Part shown: positions 28,747 through 35,970 of the stretch, one piece after another
Numbering within the stretch: position 1 is the first letter of the stretch
Layout of the letters: the number at the start of each line of letters is the position of its first letter
NCBI GenBank assembly: GCA_023264615.1
Contig: JAHFLU010000003.1
Span: 1-35,970 of the forward strand
Length of the DNA: 35,970 nt
DNA from: a bacterium
GTDB taxonomy: Bacteria > Patescibacteriota > Minisyncoccia > Phycocordibacterales > VMGT01
Direction of reading: 5' to 3'
Notes under the pieces: model-generated
Databases searched by the model: none
What the model was told of the DNA's origin: nothing
The model's input: the letters and a program-made list of their open reading frames with translations, nothing else
Made by a program: the position numbers and the translations under genes

Positions 28747-29961
28747 CTATTCAGGCAGCAACGCTCCTGCTGTGTACTTGTTCGCTGCATTCCAGAGCAT
28801 CCAAGATGTCAGACCAGCATCATACGCGGCTTGCATCTGCGCCCGCACCATCTCAGCCGTGTAGTCTGCACCAAGGTCGAAATCTTGGAGCCATGGGCGA
28901 ATCTGCCCGAAATGCACCTTCGCTTCCCGCGACTCCGGCGTCGTAGAAGCGCTCCACGCAAGCGCTTTCACTTTTTCATGCGCACGATCCATCGAAAACT
29001 TCACCACATCATAGGGTACTTTCGCAGGAGCCGGATATCCGTTGAAACCTGCCGGGTAATGCGATGGATACACCATCGGACCGATATAATCAAAATATGG
29101 CAGTGCATATTCAAGTTTCTGTCCGATGTTAAGATCATCTGCATTGGTTGTCACCATGCCAAAAAGATCCGCAGAAAGGATCGCGCCGGAACTACCGAGT
29201 TCCTGCCGCAGATATGCATAAAATTCCTTCATCACAAGCGCTTTTGTTTTTCCCTCACTAAACGGATACGCGATGTTGTACATATCACCATCCGACGGAA
29301 AACGAATATAGTCAAAATTGAGTTCGTCGAATCCGTATGCATACGCCTGCTTGCCGATCGCCACATCGTAATCCCAAGCCTCTTTGGCACCGGCATCGAT
29401 CCAGCTGATGCCTTTACGGTCTTTCCACACAGCACCATCACTTGACCGTTTGACCGCAAGATCAGGGCGCAATTTCACCAAGCGCGGATCCTGAAAAACG
29501 GAAATTCTTCCGATAACATAAATACCTTTGCTATGCAGATATTCAATAAATTCCTTAATATCAGGGATGCGTTCTTCAACAGAATCAAACTTCTTTAGAT
29601 ATGGGTCATCAACGGCAAACGCAATCATGCCCGTATAATCTTTTATATCGATTACGAGCGCATTTGCCTCGGTCGTGTTTACCAGGTTTACAACGCGATT
29701 TCGAATATCCCTCGTTCCCGCAACCCAGCTTGTCATATAGAGTGCCTTCACCGAAGGTGGTGTTGTGACGTGCGTCGCTTTCCAAACCGGTGGCAAAGGG
29801 ACAGCAGAAACAGCCGCAACTGTTTCTGCTGTACTAGCCACCGGCAGTACAGAAACTCCTGCATCGTATGAAACAATTGAAAACATCGGCAAAATAAAAT
29901 ACGCGATCGGCAAAAAACCGATCAAAGATGCGACAAACATCAGGCACTGTTTTAATTTCAT
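28747..29961 (-). CDS. Putative glycoside hydrolase (DUF4015-like)
   Basis: VKALYMTSWVAGTRDIRNRVVNLVNTTEANALVIDIKDYTG; GFDELNFDYIRFPSDG; LSADLFGMVTTNADDLNIGQ; N-terminal membrane anchor. Confidence 0.85.
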   Translation of the reverse strand: MKLKQCLMFVASLIGFLPIAYFILPMFSIVSYDAGVSVLPVASTAETVAAVSAVPLPPVWKATHVTTPPSVKALYMTSWVAGTRDIRNRVVNLVNTTEANALVIDIKDYTGMIAFAVDDPYLKKFDSVEERIPDIKEFIEYLHSKGIYVIGRISVFQDPRLVKLRPDLAVKRSSDGAVWKDRKGISWIDAGAKEAWDYDVAIGKQAYAYGFDELNFDYIRFPSDGDMYNIAYPFSEGKTKALVMKEFYAYLRQELGSSGAILSADLFGMVTTNADDLNIGQKLEYALPYFDYIGPMVYPSHYPAGFNGYPAPAKVPYDVVKFSMDRAHEKVKALAWSASTTPESREAKVHFGQIRPWLQDFDLGADYTAEMVRAQMQAAYDAGLTSWMLWNAANKYTAGALLPE

Positions 29962-29973
29962 GGGTACTCCAGT

Positions 29974-30306
29974 TTATTCTGCCATATTTACCGGAGGCGT
30001 CTGTGCACTAGAGTATGGCGGCAAAACAACATCGCTTTGTGGATCTACTTTTGGGACTTTTGGACGCGGCCCTCGTGAACGACGGGGACGTTCCCGAGGG
30101 GTACTCTCAACATACACTGGCTGCTTTTCAACAATAGCTACCTCTGCAGCCCCATTTTTAAATTGTTTGCGCGCAAAAACCGAGACAACGGTAATACAAA
30201 CCCCTATAACCGTATACATGAACGTATCCCATGCCGAAGGGAACCCAAGGTGGGGGAGCAATGCAATCAAGAGGCCGGCAAAGATAAGAAATTTATACTT
30301 CGACAT
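29974..30306 (-). CDS. Small membrane protein, unknown function
   Basis: MSKYKFLIFAGLLIALLPHLGFPSAWDTFMYTVIGVCITVVSVFARKQF; two hydrophobic segments then charged tail. Confidence 0.65.
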   Translation of the reverse strand: MSKYKFLIFAGLLIALLPHLGFPSAWDTFMYTVIGVCITVVSVFARKQFKNGAAEVAIVEKQPVYVESTPRERPRRSRGPRPKVPKVDPQSDVVLPPYSSAQTPPVNMAE

Positions 30307-30329
30307 GTATAAGTTATAGCATAGAAACT

Positions 30330-31031
30330 CTAAAAACCCCCAACAATAACAACAAATTCGCCTTTCACATGATCGGGGTTATTTAAAAAATATGCCGCGA
30401 CTTCGTCGGCAGAACCGGATACAATCTCTTCAAATTTTTTTGTTAATTCACGACCAATCACAATTTTTCGACTCGGACTTTCTTTTAAATATTCTGCAAG
30501 TGTTGTCAATGTTTTTTCTATTCTGTGCGGTGATTCGTACAAAACAACCGTGCGCTCACATGCCGTAATTTCTTTAAAAAGAGTTTCCCTTCCCTTTTTG
30601 TGTGGTAGAAATCCCAAAAAAAGAAAACTTGAGCTTGGAATACCACTGGCAGAAAGTGCTGCAAGTGCGGCACTTGCACCCGGTATAGGCACCACCCGCA
30701 CTTCCCCATTCGGAGGATTGCCGAACCTCGCATAAATTTGTTCGATGAGAAGCGACCCGGGATCAGAAATAGTCGGCGTACCAGCGTCACAGACAAGTGC
30801 CACAGTATTGCCTTCTCCAAGAAAATCGAGAATTTTCTCTGCTTTTCTTGTAGTGCTCTGCGCATGATATGAATCAACGCGGGTATGAATGTCGTATGCA
30901 GAAAGCAACTTGCGCGTCTCTCGTGTATCTTCACAGAGAATAAGATCAACCTCCTTAAGAATACGAATTGCTCGAAGCGTTATATCTTCGAGATTTCCAA
31001 TTGGTGTTGCTACCACATAGATAATTGACAT
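30330..31031 (-). CDS. rsmI: 16S rRNA (cytidine(1402)-2'-O)-methyltransferase
   Basis: MSIIYVVATPIGNLEDITLRAIRILKEVDLILCEDTRETRKLL; VSDAGTP-like VCDAGTPTISDPGSLL; VPIPGASAALAALSASGIP. Confidence 0.92.
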   Translation of the reverse strand: MSIIYVVATPIGNLEDITLRAIRILKEVDLILCEDTRETRKLLSAYDIHTRVDSYHAQSTTRKAEKILDFLGEGNTVALVCDAGTPTISDPGSLLIEQIYARFGNPPNGEVRVVPIPGASAALAALSASGIPSSSFLFLGFLPHKKGRETLFKEITACERTVVLYESPHRIEKTLTTLAEYLKESPSRKIVIGRELTKKFEEIVSGSADEVAAYFLNNPDHVKGEFVVIVGGF

Positions 31032-31082
31032 ATCAGAAATTTTATACTGTAATATACAAAAAGTCAACGCTGCCTCGCTCGT

Positions 31083-31112
31083 TTGTAACGCACCCTAATT
31101 TTGTGATATACT
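31083..31112 (+). promoter_or_regulatory. Sigma70-like promoter TTGTAA-N18-TATACT with extended -10 (TG)
   Basis: -35 at 31083-31088, -10 at 31107-31112, TG just upstream of -10. Confidence 0.6.
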
Positions 31113-31148
31113 TTTTTGTTAGTCTCAACACATAGGGAGGTGTCAGCC

Positions 31149-31334
31149 GTGGAAACGCTCTGTGGTCTTGGTTTGTTCACTGTGATAATTGCGAGCGGAC
31201 TGTACTTCATTGGAAAACAAGTGCCAGTTCCAACGGATCAGCCAACATCAGAAACAATTCTCTCCCCTCCTCGTTCTTCAATGCTTTCCTTGCATAAGGC
31301 TATGTTATGCAAACGTGGAATCGATACACTCTAA
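31149..31334 (+). CDS. 61-aa single-TM small protein, GTG start
   Basis: Strong SD AGGGAGGTG 8-9 nt before GTG; (M)ETLCGLGLFTVIIASGLYFIGKQVPVPTDQPTSETILSPPRSSMLSLHKAMLCKRGIDTL; promoter upstream. Confidence 0.6.
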   Translation: METLCGLGLFTVIIASGLYFIGKQVPVPTDQPTSETILSPPRSSMLSLHKAMLCKRGIDTL

Positions 31335-31342
31335 GAGCCTGT

Positions 31343-32677
31343 CTAAGCCTCCACCGGTCCCATGCCTTTCGCATGGGACTTCTTCCTTTTCAACAGCGCA
31401 TCACCAACTTTGAATATGTCTCCCGCGCCCATCGTGATAACAATATCAGTTTCTCCCGTACCGTTTTCTAAATATGAAATAACCTCTTCAAATCCACCCA
31501 TATACATCGTTTCACCGCAAACATTTGCGATTGCATCTGCTACTATCTCTCCGGAAATTTCCGGATCAGGATCCTCTCGCGCAGCATAAATCGGTGTGAT
31601 GATCACAGTATCCGCATCTTTAAATGCCCCCGTGAATCCCTCGAAGAGTAATTTCGTTCTGCTGTAGAGATGCGGCTGAAACACTACGGTAATACGTTTT
31701 TCAGGAAATATCTCTCGCGCACCCTGGAGAGCAGCTCTTACTTTCTGCGGATTATGAGCGTAGTCGTCGTACACAACCGCACCATTCTCCATCGTTCCTT
31801 TGTATTCAAATCTGCGCCATGTACCTTCAAACTCTGCGAGCGATTTTTTAAGAACGACATCGGCAATATCCAAAATCTTTCCAACAGCGTATGCAGCAGA
31901 AGCATTCATACGATTATGTTCGCCAGCAACCTTGAGCTGCATGCCATCTTGTCGATACTGCGTATAGTCAACAACGCTTGCAGAAAGACCCTGCACAACG
32001 GGAGACACGTGCTTATCCCGAGCATTGCATATCACGTAGCCATCTTTCGGCACACGCTCTGCCAATTCTCGAAACGTAGCTTGTATCTCTCCCAGATCTT
32101 TATAAAAATCCAGATGGTCTTCATCAATATTATTGATCACCAAAATATTCGGGTGCAGATGCAGAAATGATTTTTTGTACTCGTCTGCTTCTACAACAAA
32201 ATAATCACTCTTTCCTCCAATAAAATTACTGTTCTCTGCTTTCAAAAGACTCCCTACAACAACCGTCGGGTCAAGCCCGCCGTCCCGAAGGATTCCCGCA
32301 ATCATTGCTGTTGTTGTCGTTTTTCCATGAGTTCCCGATACCGCAATCGTATACTTTCCTTGCGAAACTATCCCAAGCATTTCGGGATATGAAAGCACAG
32401 GAATATTCCTCGCATACGCTGCACGTAATTCGGGATTATTCTGTGCGAGCGCATTCGTATACACAACACAGTCAGCATTATGCGGTATGTTCTCTCCTGC
32501 ATGGCCAAACCGCACTGCCACACCGAGTTTAATCAATTCATCCGTAACCTTCCCTGCGCTGCGATCAGACCCACTCACCCGTTTTCCTGACAACAGCATC
32601 ATGCGTGCAAGCGCCGAGACACCAATCCCACCAATGCCGATAAAATGCACTGCTTTGAACTTTTGAATATCTATCAT
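31343..32677 (-). CDS. murC: UDP-N-acetylmuramate--L-alanine ligase
   Basis: KAVHFIGIGGIGVSALARMML; TIAVSGTHGKTTTTAMIAGIL; YDDYAHNPQKVRAALQGAR. Confidence 0.95.
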   Translation of the reverse strand: MIDIQKFKAVHFIGIGGIGVSALARMMLLSGKRVSGSDRSAGKVTDELIKLGVAVRFGHAGENIPHNADCVVYTNALAQNNPELRAAYARNIPVLSYPEMLGIVSQGKYTIAVSGTHGKTTTTAMIAGILRDGGLDPTVVVGSLLKAENSNFIGGKSDYFVVEADEYKKSFLHLHPNILVINNIDEDHLDFYKDLGEIQATFRELAERVPKDGYVICNARDKHVSPVVQGLSASVVDYTQYRQDGMQLKVAGEHNRMNASAAYAVGKILDIADVVLKKSLAEFEGTWRRFEYKGTMENGAVVYDDYAHNPQKVRAALQGAREIFPEKRITVVFQPHLYSRTKLLFEGFTGAFKDADTVIITPIYAAREDPDPEISGEIVADAIANVCGETMYMGGFEEVISYLENGTGETDIVITMGAGDIFKVGDALLKRKKSHAKGMGPVEA

Positions 32678-34014
32678 GCTCGTAGTGATTGTATCATGGC
32701 TCTAAATTGGTCTCCGCGGTCATATTCATTTTTGAACATACCAAACGAGGCAAACGCCGGACTAAACAAAATAATATCTCCTTTCGCCGCTTTCCTGAAT
32801 GCAGCATCAACCGCATCTTTAAGCGTTCCCACTTCCACAATATCAAGCTTCTTGTATTTGTGTACCAAAGCGCTAATACGCTCCGTTCCGCTTCCAGGAA
32901 GAAGTACGACAGTTTTGCAAAAAAGTGGTAACTGGCTGATAAGTTTTTTCATATCAAGCTTTTTGTCGTGGCCACCAAGAATTAAAAGAACATTTTTTTT
33001 CTGACCAACAGCCTGTAGCGCAGCAAGCGTTGCATCGGGTGTTGTTGCACAGGTATCGTTATACACTAATTTTCCCCCCACATCTTTAAGCCGTTCCAGA
33101 CGACCAGGAACTCCGGGGAAATTTTCTACCGTTTTTTTCGCAACTGCAAGAGGTATACCCATCTTTTTTGCAACGGCAATCGCAAGTGCGACGTTGGCAC
33201 AAAAATGCGCCCCAGGAACCCGCAGCTTCCATGACCGCGGAACTGCACCTGCTCCAACCACAAGAGAGCGCTTCGCGTGAACACGATACTTCTTTTTAAT
33301 CACAGGAAAAACTTGTTCTCCCGTAATAAGTACATCCTCTTTCTTCTGAAACTTAAAAATGCATGCTTTGTCTTCAAAATACAGCTTTCGGTCATTGTGA
33401 TAATAATCAAGATGATCATCAAGAAAGTTTGTAAACACTGCGATATGCGGGGAAATCTTTGCATCACCAAATCCCTGCAGTTGCCATGAATCAAGCTCCA
33501 GAACAACAATGTCTCCTCTTTTTATTTTCTTGATAAGCGGCAGCGTCGCCATACCACGAATGTTGCCACCGAGATAGACGCGCTTCCCTGCAGCCTTGAG
33601 AATTTCGTAGATGAGATATGTTGTCGTTGTCTTTCCTCGCGTACCCGTAATGCCCACAATAGTCACCTCGTTTGCAAGACGTACAAAAAGAGATGCGTCC
33701 ATTTCAATCGGTATCCCACACTTTCGTGCATGCGCAATATACGGAGAATCGAGCGGCACACGTGCTGCTTTGAGCACCATGTCGCATTTTTCAAAATCTT
33801 CGAGACGGTGCTTTCCGAAAACATATTTGATCTTGCGATAGTGCTTAAGTTCTGCAACAGATGTCACCAAATCTTTCTTTGACTTCATATCTGTAATAAG
33901 GAGAGTAGCACCGCATTCTATCAAAAATTTGGCATCATGTAACCCGCGCCCAAGAAGACCAAGGCCGAGCATAGTGATTTTCTTTCCCCTAAAATGTTTC
34001 GCATAATCCGGCAT
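32674..34014 (-). CDS. murD: UDP-N-acetylmuramoylalanine--D-glutamate ligase
   Basis: KITMLGLGLLGRGLHDAKFLIECGA; TIVGITGTRGKTTTTYLIYEIL; YNDTCATTPDATLAALQA; LILGGHDKKLD. Confidence 0.92.
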   Translation of the reverse strand: MPDYAKHFRGKKITMLGLGLLGRGLHDAKFLIECGATLLITDMKSKKDLVTSVAELKHYRKIKYVFGKHRLEDFEKCDMVLKAARVPLDSPYIAHARKCGIPIEMDASLFVRLANEVTIVGITGTRGKTTTTYLIYEILKAAGKRVYLGGNIRGMATLPLIKKIKRGDIVVLELDSWQLQGFGDAKISPHIAVFTNFLDDHLDYYHNDRKLYFEDKACIFKFQKKEDVLITGEQVFPVIKKKYRVHAKRSLVVGAGAVPRSWKLRVPGAHFCANVALAIAVAKKMGIPLAVAKKTVENFPGVPGRLERLKDVGGKLVYNDTCATTPDATLAALQAVGQKKNVLLILGGHDKKLDMKKLISQLPLFCKTVVLLPGSGTERISALVHKYKKLDIVEVGTLKDAVDAAFRKAAKGDIILFSPAFASFGMFKNEYDRGDQFRAMIQSLRA

Positions 34015-34050
34015 GGCCGCAATTTTACGCGAACATCACATAAATGCAAA

Positions 34051-34077
34051 TGAGGCAACAGCATCGCTGTCGCCTCA
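34051..34077 (-). terminator. Hairpin, possible terminator of the 34075-34317 gene
   Basis: TGAGGC-aa-CAGC-atc-GCTG-tc-GCCTCA stem overlapping the stop codon; only a weak T tract follows. Confidence 0.4.
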
Positions 34078-34317
34078 TGTGTTCTCATGATGAAAAGTGG
34101 GACTAGCGACCATGAACACATTCTTATCTTCATCGGAGATGTAAACGATATGTCCTGCGTATAATCCGCCAACAACCCTCCATCGTGCAATACCAGAGGG
34201 TAAGATAATCTCAAACCGCACAACCGTCCATACAATCGCAACTCCCGTCGGAACAAGGTCATACTCCGTCCGAAACATCGACATCGGCTTCCAAAGGATT
34301 TCAAGAGCCATGGGCAT
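34075..34317 (-). CDS. Small protein (80 aa), unknown
   Basis: SD GGAAGGAG 6 nt before ATG and promoter TTGTCT-N18-TATAGT immediately upstream. Confidence 0.65.
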   Translation of the reverse strand: MPMALEILWKPMSMFRTEYDLVPTGVAIVWTVVRFEIILPSGIARWRVVGGLYAGHIVYISDEDKNVFMVASPTFHHENT

Positions 34318-34601
34318 CTCCTTCCAAAGGCACTATAACACTCTTCGAGCAAAGGAGACAATGTACCCCCGAGGAGGCCGTCGGCTTTCCCTATGTGGTG
34401 TATTTTTTGTCGATTATATCTAACGACTGTTCAATCTTTCAGAATTTTCGCTTCAAGTACAGGGAGCAATACCAGCCGGGATAAAATCCGTTCGAAAAAA
34501 TAACCACAAACATATATTGGACATACACAACCACTCATGTTACTTTTTTCGAAGTCGGTACATTTTGAAAAAATGCAGAAACCTCAAATCTCTCGCGTGC
34601 G

Positions 34602-34630
34602 TTGACCAAAAACTGCCCGAAAAATACTCT
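34602..34630 (+). promoter_or_regulatory. Sigma70-like promoter TTGACC-N17-TACTCT
   Basis: -35 TTGACC 34602-34607, -10 TACTCT 34625-34630; the ORF track uses this TTG as a start codon. Confidence 0.5.
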
Positions 34631-34688
34631 CACAACAGAGTCTCCATCCACCCACAAGTTGAAAACCTTCTCATTCAGCGAAAGAAAA

Positions 34689-35420
34689 ATGATGACAGAC
34701 AAGACGCTCGAATCAATCTCGCTTTGGTATAAATATAAAACGGCCGTATGGCTGAAAGAGTCTGCAGAAACTACTGTTGTACATAACATCATGCGTGTAC
34801 TACGTGCTATACACGGGTCAAGCGATCTTGCGTATGCAAGCATTCCAGTAACATCAGGAAGGTTTCTCTATGAACTCAAACAACGCAAACCGCTCGTGCT
34901 CGCAAATATCCAGATTGAAGAGGCGATCAAACACAATTATTCTTTCGGATGGAAATTCGTCGAAGATATTCGTGCACGCAGAACATGCCCTGTCATTTTT
35001 CCCGCAGATCTCATACCGGTGCACCAGAAGTGGGAGCAGGTACATTTCCAAAGTTTATGGTTAAGCATTATCGCTGAAAAATGTACCGAGGTTCACATGG
35101 CGCACGGATGGGAATACAGCAATGGAGCATCGGAAGAATTTACACATGTTATGCAACTCAAACTTGGTCTTCCAAAACACGATAATCTCGTCTTTTGGAA
35201 CACGAAAGGGCTCTGGGAAGTGGAGTGCGAAAGAATGCGAAATATCCTTGTATATGACGACACTGGCCGAGTGCTCTCACTCAGTCGCGGTTGCAAGCTC
35301 ATTGAGAAATCCCTTGCATGGATCAAGAAAAATAATTTCTCCGCACCTGTGATCAAGAACTGTCTCGATCTACTTCGACTCACCGAGAATATGCTCACAC
35401 AAAATTTCTATCAACAGTAA
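34689..35420 (+). CDS. Hypothetical protein, possibly DUF4406 / nucleoside-deoxyribosyltransferase-like
   Basis: CPVIFPADLIPVHQKWEQVHFQSLWLSIIAEKCTEVHMAHGWEYSNGASEEFTHVMQLKLGL resembles the GWE.S.GA..E motif of that fold. Confidence 0.6.
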   Translation: MMTDKTLESISLWYKYKTAVWLKESAETTVVHNIMRVLRAIHGSSDLAYASIPVTSGRFLYELKQRKPLVLANIQIEEAIKHNYSFGWKFVEDIRARRTCPVIFPADLIPVHQKWEQVHFQSLWLSIIAEKCTEVHMAHGWEYSNGASEEFTHVMQLKLGLPKHDNLVFWNTKGLWEVECERMRNILVYDDTGRVLSLSRGCKLIEKSLAWIKKNNFSAPVIKNCLDLLRLTENMLTQNFYQQ

Positions 35421-35496
35421 AAACTTAACCGCCCCCTTTCGGATTCGGATATCGAGGGGTAATGTTTTTTGAAACCACTTCGACTGCTCGACTTTG

Positions 35497-35578
35497 TGGG
35501 CGCGGAGAGATTTGAACTCTCAAGCCTTGCGGCATACGGTTCTGAACCGTACGCGTATACCAATTCCGCCACGCGCCC
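35497..35578 (-). tRNA. tRNA-Leu (CAG anticodon)
   Basis: GGGCGCGTGGCGGAATTGGTATACGCGTACGGTTCAGAACCGTATGCCGCAAGGCTTGAGAGTTCAAATCTCTCCGCGCCCA: 7-bp acceptor stem, anticodon loop TTCAGAA, long variable arm, TTCAAATC T-loop; no encoded CCA. Confidence 0.95.
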
Positions 35579-35621
35579 ATTTCACTGCGCCAAATATTTT
35601 TTGGCGCAGTATCTTTATATT

Positions 35622-35970
35622 TTACATATCCACAGCATACCACGCAGGTACGCAGAGAGATTTTGGATCTTTACCATCCCAGCTGATTTCTCCCGTTACA
35701 ACCAAATTCGATATATACGGTTGCCAAACGTGCTCTACTTCATTCACTCGATGTGCAAGAGTTACAATGGTATCTTCCGGTAGTATTGGCACACTTTTTC
35801 GAAAAAAAATGGGACCCTTGTCATACCGCGCCGTAACGAAATGCATACAAACCGCACTCTTTCTAATCTCTCCCCGTCGATATGCTTCGAGCACTGCCGC
35901 ATGTACACGTGCACCATAAAAGCCCCTTCCGCCAAATTTCGGCAAAGGACCAGGATGGATATTGATCGTT
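35622..35970 (-). CDS. PurN-like formyltransferase, N-terminus beyond window edge
   Basis: INIHPGPLPKFGGRGFYGARVHAAVLEAYRRGEIRKSAVCMHFVTARYDKGPIFFRKSVPILPEDTIVTLAHRVNEVEH; frame open to the window end. Confidence 0.8.
   Translation of the reverse strand, partial: TINIHPGPLPKFGGRGFYGARVHAAVLEAYRRGEIRKSAVCMHFVTARYDKGPIFFRKSVPILPEDTIVTLAHRVNEVEHVWQPYISNLVVTGEISWDGKDPKSLCVPAWYAVDM

Noticed and set aside
28549-29445. 298-aa + strand ORF
   Set aside because: Antisense to the DUF4015-like gene and reads through the palindromic element; composition not protein-like.
1-35970. CRISPR array or complete transposon
   Set aside because: No regularly spaced direct repeats, no cas genes and no transposase/integrase ORF recognised.

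Overview
The window looks like a chromosomal segment from a small-genome bacterium. The gene set and architecture are compatible with a Candidatus Patescibacteria/CPR-type genome, but that is inference. About two thirds (1-22.6 kb) is a dense surface-glycan locus: 11 glycosyltransferase-like genes (12 GT domains, one GT4-GT9 fusion), two adjacent GMD-like dehydratases, an NAD-dependent epimerase, a C-methyltransferase of the Zn-binding sugar type, a divergent GDP-mannose-hydrolase-like Nudix protein, a PhyH-like dioxygenase, a UGDH-like protein lacking the C-terminal domain, and a UDP-glucuronate decarboxylase. No flippase, polymerase or initiating transferase is visible. The right third holds a lamin-tail/PKD surface protein, NagZ-like GH3, a HerA/TraD-like ATPase with a long disordered tail, a DUF4015-type putative glycoside hydrolase, RsmI, MurC, MurD, a tRNA-Leu(CAG) and a partial PurN-like formyltransferase. 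The most interesting non-coding signals are: a perfect 33-bp inverted repeat (15979-16071); a 242-bp imperfect palindrome filling an intergenic gap (3125-3366); a 123-bp palindromic element with a half-copy elsewhere (28622-28744 and 12464-12498), each abutting a stop codon; a self-contained promoter-sORF-terminator unit (24801-25163); and a promoter plus Shine-Dalgarno driven 61-aa single-TM protein (31149-31334). No CRISPR array or recognisable transposase was seen. All family calls come from reading the translations; no database search was run.
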